Position numbers and translations under genes: made by a program
Source: Micromonospora sp. WMMD1082
GTDB taxonomy: Bacteria; Actinomycetota; Actinomycetes; Mycobacteriales; Micromonosporaceae
Assembly: GCF_029626175.1 (NCBI RefSeq)
Contig: NZ_JARUBM010000002.1
Coordinates: 5,907,001 to 5,971,000 of the forward strand
Length of the DNA: 64,000 nucleotides
Reading direction: 5' to 3'
Notes under the pieces: model-generated
Databases searched by the model: none
Told to the model about the DNA's origin: nothing
What the model saw: the letters and a program-made list of their open reading frames with translations, nothing else
Part shown: piece after piece, positions 28,114-36,365 of the stretch
Layout: each line of letters begins with the position of its first letter
Position numbering within the stretch: the stretch's first letter is position 1

Positions 28114-28937
28114 CGGGCCGGCTGCCAGCCGGGACGGCCCAACAGGTAGCCGAACCTGTTCCGCCAGGTCGTCGCGGCGCGTAGGTCCCGCCAGATCGCC
28201 GCGTACTCGTGCGTGGCCACCCGCAGCGGGTTGTAGGTGCCGATGTTCGTGGTCAGGCCGTACCGGACCGCGGCGCCCTCCGGCTGGAAGGTGCCGAAGA
28301 GCCGGTCCCAGATGATCAGGATGCCGCCGTAGTTGCGGTCCAGGTACTCGGCGTTCGAGCCGTGATGCACCCGGTGGTGCGAGGGCGTGTTGAAGATCAA
28401 CTCGATCGGCCGGGGCAGCACACCGACCCGCTCGGTGTGCAGGAAGAACTGGTACAGCAGGCTGATCGACTGCTGAAGGAAGATCATCCACGGCGGGATG
28501 CCGAGCAGGGCCAGGCCGAGCCAGAACGGCAGCGAGGTCATCGGCGTCCAGCTCTGTCGCAGGGCCGTCGAGAAGTTGAAGAAGACGCTGGAGTGGTGCA
28601 CCACGTGCCCGGCCCAGAAGAGCCGGACCTCGTGATGCGCCCGGTGGAACCAGTAGTAGGCAAAGTCATCGGCGAAGAACAGCAGCACCCACACCCACCA
28701 GTCGCCGGGGGAGAGGCTGAACGGGGAGATGGTGTACGCGGCGGCGTACAGGCCGATGGTCAGCAGCTTCCACGGCACGCCGATGACCTGGCTGCCCGCG
28801 CCCATGGTCAGGCTGGTGGCGGTGTCGCGGGCCTCGTAGCCACGCTCGGCGTCGTCGGGCGCGAACCGGTACGACAGCGCCTCGACGGTGATGAGCAGCA
28901 GGAACGCCGGGACGGCGTAGAGCACGGCGGGGATCAT
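28110..28937 (-). CDS. Sterol desaturase / fatty-acid hydroxylase family membrane enzyme
   Basis: 275 residues with hydrophobic segments and the full di-iron His-box set: WFHRAHHEVRLFWAGHVVHH (boxes 1-2) and HHRVHHGSNAEYLDRNYGG (box 3). Members hydroxylate or desaturate sterols or lipids and many are involved in ether-lipid (alkylglycerol) cleavage. The YhhN neighbour, whose mammalian homologues act on ether lysolipids, makes a role in ether-lipid/plasmalogen turnover attractive (inference). Its ATG overlaps the stop of the FadR regulator by 4 nt, making a three-gene operon. Confidence 0.88.
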   Translation of the reverse strand: MIPAVLYAVPAFLLLITVEALSYRFAPDDAERGYEARDTATSLTMGAGSQVIGVPWKLLTIGLYAAAYTISPFSLSPGDWWVWVLLFFADDFAYYWFHRAHHEVRLFWAGHVVHHSSVFFNFSTALRQSWTPMTSLPFWLGLALLGIPPWMIFLQQSISLLYQFFLHTERVGVLPRPIELIFNTPSHHRVHHGSNAEYLDRNYGGILIIWDRLFGTFQPEGAAVRYGLTTNIGTYNPLRVATHEYAAIWRDLRAATTWRNRFGYLLGRPGWQPAR

Positions 28938-29650
28938 GCCCGACTGTCCTTTCTGGTGGGGGTGGTGAGCGTCGCGGTGAGCAGGGACCGGGCCTGCTCG
29001 GCGGCCTCGGCGTCCCGGCCCTCGGCGATGGCCGCGGCCAGCCGCCGGTGCCCGGTGACGTCGAGCAGCTCGGTGGCGCGCCGCTGCGGCGGCACCTCGG
29101 CCACCGCCAGCGCGCCGGCCACCAGGCTGTTGAAGGCCAGCAGGTACGCGGTGTTGCCGCAGCCGTCCAGGATGTGCCGCCACAGGGCGATGTTGGCCTC
29201 ACCCATCGCCGTCAGGTCGGGCGCGAGGCCGGCGAACTCCTCGACCGCCTGCACGATCCGCCGACGTGCCGCGTCGTCGGCGCGGCGGGCGCAGAGCCGG
29301 GCGGCGTCCACGCCGACGCAGGCACGCATGTCCATCATGTCGCGGACCAGCGTGGCGACCGGGAGGACGTCGCCCGAGCGCACCAGCGACAGGGCGAGAT
29401 CCAGTCCCGCGTGTATCCGCCAGTCCAGCACCCGGGTCGCCCCGCCCTGGCTGACCCGCACCAGACCCAGCTGCTGCAACCGGCGCAGCGCCTCGCGTAC
29501 GGCGTGCCGGTTCACCTGGAACGCCGTGGCCAGCTCCCGCTCGCCGGGCAGGCTGTCGTCGGTGCGGTAATCGCCGCTGACGATCGCGTCGCGCAGCTGC
29601 CCGAAGACGAGGTCGGAGACGGAGGCGCGGGTGACGGGGACGAATGCCAT
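28934..29650 (-). CDS. GntR/FadR-family regulator
   Basis: 238 residues from ATG 29650. The HTH (VSDLVFGQLRDAIVSGDYRT, PGERELATAFQVNRHAVREA, then LQQLGLVRVSQGGATRV) and an FCD domain are present. It is the first gene of an operon with the sterol-desaturase-like and YhhN genes. A FadR-type operator (29686-29700) lies just upstream of its start, so it very likely represses its own operon. The ligand is probably a lipid-derived acid (inference). Confidence 0.88.
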   Translation of the reverse strand: MAFVPVTRASVSDLVFGQLRDAIVSGDYRTDDSLPGERELATAFQVNRHAVREALRRLQQLGLVRVSQGGATRVLDWRIHAGLDLALSLVRSGDVLPVATLVRDMMDMRACVGVDAARLCARRADDAARRRIVQAVEEFAGLAPDLTAMGEANIALWRHILDGCGNTAYLLAFNSLVAGALAVAEVPPQRRATELLDVTGHRRLAAAIAEGRDAEAAEQARSLLTATLTTPTRKDSRA

Positions 29651-29685
29651 GCCGGCAGTGTGGTGCAGCACACATCAACCCGTCA

Positions 29686-29700
29686 ACTGGTTGGACCAGT
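29686..29700. promoter_or_regulatory. FadR-type palindromic operator
   Basis: ACTGGTTGGACCAGT: CTGGT and ACCAG arms around TGG, with the flanking A/T also symmetric. It lies 36 bp upstream of the start of the FadR gene; TGGTnGGACCA-type sites are typical of this regulator family. It is also about 107 bp upstream of the divergent secreted-protein gene. Confidence 0.75.
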
Positions 29701-29806
29701 GTTCTCTCGCCCGTCTCCGGCGACACGCCCAGCGTCCTGTGACCAGGGTGTCGCGGTGGGTTAGGCTGCGCTCGCAACGGGTGGTGGTCGGGCACGGGAG
29801 GCGCCG

Positions 29807-31252
29807 GTGACGAGTCGACGGCGCGGCCGCCTCGTCCGTGCGGCGCTACGGCTGGGCTTCCTGACCGCGATCGCGGGCGGGGCCTGGGGCGCCTACGACG
29901 TGGCGACGACGACTCCCGCCCACGCCGCCGAGACACCGCCGGCAGCCACTCAGGACGGTCCGGCGGCCACGTCGGACAGACCGGGCGGCCTGGCCGGCGA
30001 CCTGATCCGGGCCATTCTCACCCCGGTGCTCGCCCCCGACCGGCCGGCGCGCGACGCACCCCGGCCGCCATCGGCCGACCCGGCCGCGCCCGCCACGCCG
30101 TCCGACACGTCGGCACCCACCCCACCGCCCGGCCATGCTGCACCGCCCGGCCATGCTGCACCGCCCGGCCAGGCTCCGCCGGCCGTTGGCGGGCCGCCGG
30201 AGCAGCCGGGCGGGCGTCCCGGTGGCGCGCCGCACGATGGCCCCGGGGCGCCGCCGCCCACCGACACCCCCGCCCCCGGGCGGTCGCCGGGGGGCACGCC
30301 GCCGGGTGACCCCGCGCCGCCGCCTGCCGGCACGCCATCGAAGGAGCCGGCGCCGCCTACCGGCACGCCACGGATGGCGCCGGCACCGTCGGACCTGTCG
30401 CCGTCGGACGCGGTGCTCCCCGGCGCGTCGTCGCCCCCGGTCGCTCCCGATCCGTCCGCCGCTGTGCCGGCACCGGATCGGCGATCCGGGTCGGCCGCGA
30501 GCCGGGACGACGGCCGGGTCGCAAAGGCGGTGGCGGGCCTGGTCGCGCCGCTGACCGACGTGGTGCGCGACGAGGTCGTCGCCCCGGCAGCGGCCACCGT
30601 GGGACCGTTGGTGGATCCGCTCGTCGCCCTGTTGGAGCAGCTTCTCGGTCCCGCGTCGCCGCTGGTCGATGCGATCGTGGCCGGTCTGGATCCGTTCCTG
30701 CAGGATCTGGCGCCGATCCTCGGTCCGCTCGACCCGCTGCTCGACCTGCTGGATCCCGTCGTCGCCCTGCCCGAACCGTCGCCACCGGCGGCCCCGCCCG
30801 CGCCGGATCAGCCCGCGCCCGACCAGCCCGCACCGCAACCCGCCCCGGATCTCACCGGGCCGCCGCTGACGGTGCCGCCGGCCGACACCACCCCGCCAGG
30901 TGAGCTGGAGCCGGCCGATGCCATGCCGGGCATCGTGGAGCCGGTGCGGTCCGCCGCCGCCTCGCACCGGTCCGCGTACCCATCGGCGTCCTGGTCAGGC
31001 GACGAGAGCGCCACCGGCGACGACGGACCGGACACGCTGGACCGGCAGGGCGAGCGCACCCGAGGCCCGGCACCCGTATCGCCGGCCCCCGGCATGAGCG
31101 GCGCCGAGCCGACCCCGACCTCCCATGGCGGCACCGCCGATGCCGCCCCGGCCGGCTGGGCACCGCCGCCGGTCCAGGGCCGGGTGACCCGGCCGGCCCG
31201 TACGGGGTACCGCCCCTCCCGATCTCCCCGCCCGCGGAGCCGGCCGGCCTGA
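29807..31252 (+). CDS. Large Pro/Ala-rich secreted protein of unknown function
   Basis: 481 residues, GTG start preceded by GGGAGG. A basic signal peptide (RRRGRLVRAALRLGFLTAIA, then cleavage near PAHAAET) exports it. Residues 45-230 are Pro/Ala/Gly-rich with short repeats (PPGHAAPPGHAAPPGQ; an 18-bp DNA repeat). A central block (about 245-325) is quite different, a run of Leu/Val/Pro/Asp units (LVDPLVALLEQLLGP, LVDAIVAGLDPFLQDL, LGPLDPLLDLLDPVV) that probably forms amphipathic helices. The tail is again low-complexity and basic. No anchor or enzyme motif is visible. I do not recognise the family. Confidence 0.7.
   Translation: MTSRRRGRLVRAALRLGFLTAIAGGAWGAYDVATTTPAHAAETPPAATQDGPAATSDRPGGLAGDLIRAILTPVLAPDRPARDAPRPPSADPAAPATPSDTSAPTPPPGHAAPPGHAAPPGQAPPAVGGPPEQPGGRPGGAPHDGPGAPPPTDTPAPGRSPGGTPPGDPAPPPAGTPSKEPAPPTGTPRMAPAPSDLSPSDAVLPGASSPPVAPDPSAAVPAPDRRSGSAASRDDGRVAKAVAGLVAPLTDVVRDEVVAPAAATVGPLVDPLVALLEQLLGPASPLVDAIVAGLDPFLQDLAPILGPLDPLLDLLDPVVALPEPSPPAAPPAPDQPAPDQPAPQPAPDLTGPPLTVPPADTTPPGELEPADAMPGIVEPVRSAAASHRSAYPSASWSGDESATGDDGPDTLDRQGERTRGPAPVSPAPGMSGAEPTPTSHGGTADAAPAGWAPPPVQGRVTRPARTGYRPSRSPRPRSRPA
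30123..30176 (+). repeat. Three tandem 18-bp units inside the Pro-rich gene
   Basis: The unit CACCGCCCGGCCATGCTG is present twice exactly (30123-30140, 30141-30158) and a third time with changes (30159-30176). It encodes APPGHA. Copy number could vary by slippage. Confidence 0.9.
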
Positions 31253-31418
31253 CCGGACGGTGGTCACACGCCACGGCGCCACGTCCTGGGACGGGCCGCC
31301 CGGCGTGCCTCCGGACGGCGGCCGTACGCGGTCGAACGTCACCGGACCGTGCCCGCGCCCGCCGCGCGGCGCCGGACCGACTCCGCCTTCGCTGACTTCG
31401 CCTCACCAGGAGTTTTCC

Positions 31419-32126
31419 ATGCACGTCACTCTGCCGGTCCACCGTGCCCGATGGTGCGACCTCGACTGGATCGTCGACCTTGTCACCGCTGCCGCCGCGC
31501 CGACCGCCCTCGGGGCGTGGCTCGTGCCCGACGAGCGGCGGCGACCCGCCGTGATCGCCGCCGTGGCCCGCATCTGGACCGAGCACGCCCTGCTGTTCGG
31601 CGACGCGTTCCTGCTCAAGGACGGGACCGCCGCCACCGTCTGGTTCCACCGTTACCGCCCGATCCCGCCCCCACCGCGCTACGACGAGCGACTCGACGAC
31701 GCCTGCGGCGACCACGCGGTCCGGTTCCGCTGGCTCGATCACACCCTTGCCGTGCGGCGACCCGACGAGGCACACAACCACCTGGCGTTCCTCGCCGCAC
31801 CGCCGGACGCCGACCGGGCCGCCCAGGCCGAGGCGGTTCTCGTCGGTAGCCAGCGGTGGATGGACAACCTCGGGCTGCCGTCGTACGCCGAGGTGCACAG
31901 CGGCGACGACGTACGCCTCTACCATCGGCTCGGTTACCGCGACCGGCACCGCCGGGCGCGGCCCGGCGGGGTGACGGTCGACCTTCTCTGGCGGCCGGTG
32001 CCCTCGGTGCGGCTCGAACCGACCAGCGGCCCGACGCCACCGGTGGATTCGGCCGGTGAGCCGGAGTCGGCCCGGCCGGCCGTGGCGGCCGACGCCGGGG
32101 GAGGAGGTGCGCGGGCCTGCCGGTGA
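31419..32126 (+). CDS. GNAT-family N-acetyltransferase
   Basis: 235 residues from ATG 31419 with ribosome site CAGGAG. The first 190 residues have GNAT layout (LPVHRARWCDLDWIVDLVTA; HNHLAFLAAPPDADRAAQAE; WMDNLGLPSYAEVHSGDDV; LYHRLGYRDRHR). The acetyl-CoA loop Arg/Gln-x-x-Gly-x-Gly/Ala is not clearly recognisable, so the pyrophosphate-binding site is weak. The C-terminal 45 residues are low-complexity. Similar proteins are annotated as GNAT acetyltransferases in many actinomycetes. The substrate is unknown. Confidence 0.7.
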   Translation: MHVTLPVHRARWCDLDWIVDLVTAAAAPTALGAWLVPDERRRPAVIAAVARIWTEHALLFGDAFLLKDGTAATVWFHRYRPIPPPPRYDERLDDACGDHAVRFRWLDHTLAVRRPDEAHNHLAFLAAPPDADRAAQAEAVLVGSQRWMDNLGLPSYAEVHSGDDVRLYHRLGYRDRHRRARPGGVTVDLLWRPVPSVRLEPTSGPTPPVDSAGEPESARPAVAADAGGGGARACR

Positions 32127-32186
32127 CGGCCCGCCGCATCGGATCGGGGTACGGTCTCGGTCGGCCGCCCGGGTACGTCGGTGGGC

Positions 32187-33377
32187 TCACGGGTCGGGCA
32201 GCAGGGGCATCTCCGGGCCGGTGTCGTGGCCGAGCAGCACCGCGCGGGTCACGGCGGTCGTGCCGAACCGTTCGCGGATCGCGTCGACCGCCGTGTCCAA
32301 CTCGGCCGCCGGGTCGGCGTGCCAGGGCAGCGTGAGCTGGACGTGCCCGGTGCCGAGGTTGCCGACCGCCACGCCGATCAGGGTGATGCCGCGCCGCTCG
32401 ATCTCGGGCGACGCTGTCCGCAGCAGGGCACGGGCGGCGCCGAGCACCGTCGCCGTCTCCGCGGTCGGCTTGGCCAGGGTGCGCGCCCGGGTGGCCCGGG
32501 TGTAGTCGGCGAAGCGCAGCCGCAGGGTGATGGTCCGCCCGGCGCGGCCGGCTGACCGCATCCGGCGGGTGACCCGGTCGACCAACCCGGCGAGGATCGC
32601 CTCCAGCTCGGCGGGGTGCTGCCCGGCCGGGCCCAGCGCGTGCTGGGCGCCCATCGACCCGCGCCGGCGGCCCACCTGCACCGGGCGCGGGTCACGGTGG
32701 TGGGCCAGGGCGTGCAGGTGACGGCCGGCGCCACCGCCGAGCAGCGACACCAGGGTCGCCTCGCCCAGCCGGGCGACGTCACCCACCGTATGGATGCGAT
32801 GCTGCCGCAGCGTCGCGGCGGTCACCGGCCCGACGCCCCACAGCCGTTCGATCGGCAGCGGGTGCAGGAAGGCATGTTCCCCGGCCGGCGGCACGACCAG
32901 CAGGCCGTCCGGCTTGGCGACGCCGCTGGCGACCTTGGCCAGGAACTTCGTCCGGGCCACCCCCACGGTGATCGGCAGGCCGACGCGCTCGCGGACCACC
33001 CGGCGCAGCTCGGCGGCGACCTCGGCCGGCGGCCCGGCCAGGCGGCGCAGGCCGCCGACGTCGAGGAACGCCTCGTCGATGGAGAGCCCTTCGACCAGCG
33101 GGGTGGTCTGCCGGAAGATGTCGAACACCGCACGGCTGGCCGCACTGTACGCGGACATCCTGGGCGGGACGACGACCGCCTCCGGGCAGAGCCGGCGGGC
33201 CTGCGCACCGCCCATGCCGCTGCGTACGCCCCGGGCCTTGGCCTGGTAGCTGGCGGCCAGCACCACGCCGCCGCCGACGAGCACCGGCCGGTCGCGCAGC
33301 CGCGGATCGTCGCGCTGCTCGACCGAGGCGTAGAACGCGTCCAGGTCGGCATGCAGGATGGTGGCCTCGCCCGACAC
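32187..33377 (-). CDS. dinB: DNA polymerase IV (Y-family)
   Basis: 396 residues from GTG 33377. Y-family motifs: ILHADLDAFYASVEQRDD with catalytic Asp residues, VLAASYQAKARGVRSGM, GLSIDEAFLDVGGL with the second catalytic Asp-Glu, LPITVGVARTKFLAKVASG, and the HhH segment LWGVGPVTAATLRQHRI. The little-finger domain follows (about 235-340). It does error-prone translesion synthesis. The GTG at 33377 was preferred to GTG 33395, because the SOS-like box at 33388-33403 would otherwise overlap the coding region. Confidence 0.93.
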   Translation of the reverse strand: MSGEATILHADLDAFYASVEQRDDPRLRDRPVLVGGGVVLAASYQAKARGVRSGMGGAQARRLCPEAVVVPPRMSAYSAASRAVFDIFRQTTPLVEGLSIDEAFLDVGGLRRLAGPPAEVAAELRRVVRERVGLPITVGVARTKFLAKVASGVAKPDGLLVVPPAGEHAFLHPLPIERLWGVGPVTAATLRQHRIHTVGDVARLGEATLVSLLGGGAGRHLHALAHHRDPRPVQVGRRRGSMGAQHALGPAGQHPAELEAILAGLVDRVTRRMRSAGRAGRTITLRLRFADYTRATRARTLAKPTAETATVLGAARALLRTASPEIERRGITLIGVAVGNLGTGHVQLTLPWHADPAAELDTAVDAIRERFGTTAVTRAVLLGHDTGPEMPLLPDP

Positions 33378-33387
33378 GCGGCCATCA

Positions 33388-33403
33388 TCGCACACATGTA
33401 CGA
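33388..33403 (-). promoter_or_regulatory. LexA/SOS-like box upstream of dinB
   Basis: On the - strand the sequence TCGTACATGTGTGCGA matches the actinobacterial SOS consensus TCGAAC-N4-GTTCGA at 10 of 12 defined positions. It is 10 bp upstream of the dinB GTG. LexA repression and DNA-damage induction are predicted. Confidence 0.6.
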
Positions 33404-33426
33404 ATGGCGCGGGTGGTGGCCGCCGG

Positions 33427-35802
33427 TCACCCGCCGCCGGTCACCCGCCAGTACTCGCCGGCCAGGGGCAGCATCTCCCAGGCCAGCCAGGCGGTCGCGA
33501 CCAGCACGGCGGCGAGAACCGCGACGGTCGGTCCGCGTACGTGTCGAGCTGAGCGGATCTCGCCGCCGGCCGGCCGCGCTTCCTCGGCCGGCCGCACATC
33601 GGGCCGCAGCGCCGCCGCCGCTATCACGAACCCCACCAGCGGTACGGCCGCCAGCAGCACGCCCTGCACGATGATCCAGTGGGCGACCCGGGAGATCTCC
33701 ACCGCCGACGGCACCGGCAGGCACCACCCCGGATCCGTCACGTCGGCGAGGCAGTAGGCCGGCACGCCCAACATGACGTACCCGCCGGTGGCGAGCAACC
33801 CGCTGACCACGGCGGCCAGCACCGACCCGGCGGGGCGCAACCGGCCACGCCCGAACGCCAGCACGAGCACCGCGACCGCCACGGCCAGCGATCCGACCGC
33901 GATGACGGTGTTGCCGAGGACCGTGACGTACGGCTCCCCGGCTGTCCCGGACGGTGGCTCGCTCCGGACGCCGACGGGTAGCACCCGCGGGGCCAGCACG
34001 GGCAGCGCCGCGGCTGCCACGGCCGCGACGGCCCCGGTGCCCAGCCCGACGAGGATCGCCCGGCGCAGCGGTGCCGTGACGTCGGCACGTCGCCGGGCGG
34101 CCAGCACCGGCACCAGCCACAGGAGCGCCAGCGCCGGCAGCGTCAACGGGTGGAACACGAAGTGGGTGGCCGGGCCCAACTGGCCGCCCACGATCGCCGC
34201 CGTCGCCGCGTACCAGCCGGGATCGGGACCGGTGGCGGGTCCGGTGCCGGGACTGAACGCGAAGCCGTACGAGAGCCGGCTGAGCGGCAACCAGACCATC
34301 AACGCGGTGCCCGCGACCAGCGCGGCGGTGGCCACGGTGGCCGGCGGCGTCCACCGGCTGGGTCGGCCGCCGGCGTCAGCGGCTCGGGCCGCGGCGTCGA
34401 CCCACGCCCCCAACAGCACCGCACCGGCGGCCAGCACCGCCGCCGCGACCAGCCACGAGTCGAGTCCGCCGATTCCGGGCAGGCCGGTGGCGGAGGTGAC
34501 CTGTTGCAACGACAGCAGGGTGCCCGCCAGAAAGGCGGCGGCGAGCACGACCGGCCCGCCGAACCACATCGGCACCCGCCGCGCCTCGTCGGCCCGCGCG
34601 GCGACGTTCTGCCACAACGTCACCGCCAACAACCCACCGAGCCACGGTCCGACAAACAGGCCGAGCAACGCGATTCCGAGCCGCGCATCCAGGCCGAATC
34701 GGAGCCCGGCGGTCACGGACAGGTCGGCGGTCAGGGCGCCGGCCGGCAACCCGGCGGCGACCAGCACACCGTACGCGGGCACCAGCAGCGTCGTGGGGTC
34801 GCGGACCGTTCGCAGCCGGTCGGCCGGTAGTGGATGGGTGCCCCATCGGCCGTACCACCGCCGGGGTGGTGGCAGGCGCCCCAGGACGCGGGCGAGCGCA
34901 CCGTCCGAGGTGGTGTGCCCGGCAGCGAACGCGTCGGCGTGTCGTTCCCGGATGCGCAGCAGCGCGTTACGCACGCCGTACACCAGGACGGTCATCACCA
35001 GCAGTGCGGCGAGCGTCCTGAGGGTGGTCCGCCCGAGCGGCTCGCCGGGGACTCCGAGCAGGCCGGGAAACAGCGCCAGCACCAGCCGGGGGAGGATGGC
35101 CACGGCCAGGAACGCCCACCAGACGGCCATCGTCAGATAGGTCAGGTCCACGTCGCGGTTGCGCAGATGCGCCAGCTCGTGCCGGACGACCGCCCGGAAG
35201 GCCGGCGGATCGGTGCGCCGCAGCAGCACCAGACCGGCGTCCAGCTGTACGCACCGACGGCCCGGCAGCCCGAACGCCTGCCCGCCGGTGGTGCGTCGGC
35301 GCGGGGCCAGCAACCAGCGTGGGGCGCGGGTCAGACCGGCTTCCCGGTAGAGCTGGTCCAGTTCGCCCACCAGCGCCGGCGCGGCTGTCGAGTCGATCCG
35401 ACGCAGCCGGCGGCGGTGGATGAGCCACTGCGGATGGGCGAGGTAACCGATGGTGGTCACCACGGTCAGCGTGCCCAATCCGGCGGCCGCCCCGACGTAC
35501 TGGCCGGCGAAGGCCGGCCGCAGGCAGGCGCGGAACTCCCGCTGCACCGCGGCGCGGTCAGCGTCGGTGATGGTGCCCTCGGCGGCCAGCCGCGCCACCG
35601 CGTCCTCGAACGCCGCCCCGCACTCGGCGGTCCGCCGTTCGAAGCGTTCCACCACCCCCGGTAGGTGGAACGGAAGAAGAAGGAAGAGCTGTAGGCTGGC
35701 GGCGATGACCGCCCCGACCAGCAGGGCGAACCAGACGGCGGTGGCGTGCGGACGTACGGCTGGACGGTCGTGGCCTGGGCTCGACGGAGCCTGGGGGCTC
35801 AG
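33427..35802 (-). CDS. M48-like metalloprotease with many membrane segments
   Basis: 791 residues if translation begins at the CTG at 35802, which overlaps the upstream stop (CTGA) and has a strong ribosome site (GGGGAAGGAG, 5 nt away); no ATG/GTG exists nearby in frame. N-terminal membrane helix (VWFALLVGAVIAASLQLFLL), a second at about 108-125, then the zinc motif VVRHELAHLRNRDVDL and the later RERHADAFAAGH that supplies the third-ligand region. The C-terminal half is a long polytopic membrane domain (about ten segments), unlike the short M48 HtpX. It probably cleaves membrane or periplasmic proteins. It is coupled to the 158-aa gene upstream. Confidence 0.8.
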   Translation of the reverse strand: MSPQAPSSPGHDRPAVRPHATAVWFALLVGAVIAASLQLFLLLPFHLPGVVERFERRTAECGAAFEDAVARLAAEGTITDADRAAVQREFRACLRPAFAGQYVGAAAGLGTLTVVTTIGYLAHPQWLIHRRRLRRIDSTAAPALVGELDQLYREAGLTRAPRWLLAPRRRTTGGQAFGLPGRRCVQLDAGLVLLRRTDPPAFRAVVRHELAHLRNRDVDLTYLTMAVWWAFLAVAILPRLVLALFPGLLGVPGEPLGRTTLRTLAALLVMTVLVYGVRNALLRIRERHADAFAAGHTTSDGALARVLGRLPPPRRWYGRWGTHPLPADRLRTVRDPTTLLVPAYGVLVAAGLPAGALTADLSVTAGLRFGLDARLGIALLGLFVGPWLGGLLAVTLWQNVAARADEARRVPMWFGGPVVLAAAFLAGTLLSLQQVTSATGLPGIGGLDSWLVAAAVLAAGAVLLGAWVDAAARAADAGGRPSRWTPPATVATAALVAGTALMVWLPLSRLSYGFAFSPGTGPATGPDPGWYAATAAIVGGQLGPATHFVFHPLTLPALALLWLVPVLAARRRADVTAPLRRAILVGLGTGAVAAVAAAALPVLAPRVLPVGVRSEPPSGTAGEPYVTVLGNTVIAVGSLAVAVAVLVLAFGRGRLRPAGSVLAAVVSGLLATGGYVMLGVPAYCLADVTDPGWCLPVPSAVEISRVAHWIIVQGVLLAAVPLVGFVIAAAALRPDVRPAEEARPAGGEIRSARHVRGPTVAVLAAVLVATAWLAWEMLPLAGEYWRVTGGG

Positions 35803-36275
35803 CGCGACTCCTTCCCCAGCATGCCCCGCCCGACCACCGCGTCGGCGACGAGCGTCGCCCGCTCGGGTTCGAATCCACCGCGCCGGGCGACCTGCTCGAC
35901 GATCCGGTGGACCTCCGTCCATTCCTGGACGGTCAGCTCCAGCGGTGCGGTCTGTGGTTCGGCTGGCTTACCCCGGAAGAGGCGGCGTAGCGCGTCGGCG
36001 GTGACCCGATGCCCCCGACGCACTCCCACGCCGACGACATAACGCACGGCTTCGGTCATCGCCGCCAGCGCGACCGGAGTCAGCAGCACCACAAGTTCGG
36101 GCAGGCCGAAGGCGAGTGGACCGCTGCGGTGGTCTGCGTTGGCGTATCCGGCGGGGTCGGCGAAGTGCGCCTCGGCCAGCAGCTGGAACAACTCCTCGTC
36201 CTCGCCGGGGGAGGTGGCGCGCACGATCGGCCAGGCGAGGTCGCGGAGCAGGTCCTGATCCGTCTCCAGACCCAC
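35799..36275 (-). CDS. Uncharacterised 158-aa partner of the M48-like protease
   Basis: GTG start. The protein has an acidic N-terminus (GLETDQDLLRDLAWPIV), a hydrophobic segment (LPELVVLLTPVALAAMTEAV, about 60-80), a basic stretch and helical C-terminal region (TVQEWTEVHRIVEQVARRGG). No family is recognised. Its stop overlaps the protease start, so the two proteins are made in a fixed ratio and likely work together, perhaps as adaptor or inhibitor. The single hydrophobic segment suggests membrane association. Confidence 0.7.
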   Translation of the reverse strand: MGLETDQDLLRDLAWPIVRATSPGEDEELFQLLAEAHFADPAGYANADHRSGPLAFGLPELVVLLTPVALAAMTEAVRYVVGVGVRRGHRVTADALRRLFRGKPAEPQTAPLELTVQEWTEVHRIVEQVARRGGFEPERATLVADAVVGRGMLGKESR

Positions 36276-36365
36276 GCCACACCTCCACCGCCCGCCGGCC
36301 CAGCCGCCGTCTACAGTAGAGCAAGGTGCGGGCGCTCCGGTCCCGGCGTGTCGGCCTTCGGACGA

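Noticed and set aside
29758-29780. Possible iron-box (DmdR/IdeR) in GGTTAGGCTGCGCTCGCAAC upstream of the secreted Pro-rich protein
   Set aside because: Only one half of the TTAGGTTAGGCT-type consensus fits; the other half lacks symmetry.
30018-30833. Antisense open frames in the Pro-rich gene
   Set aside because: They are GC-bias shadows of the + strand gene; none has a ribosome site or a recognisable domain.
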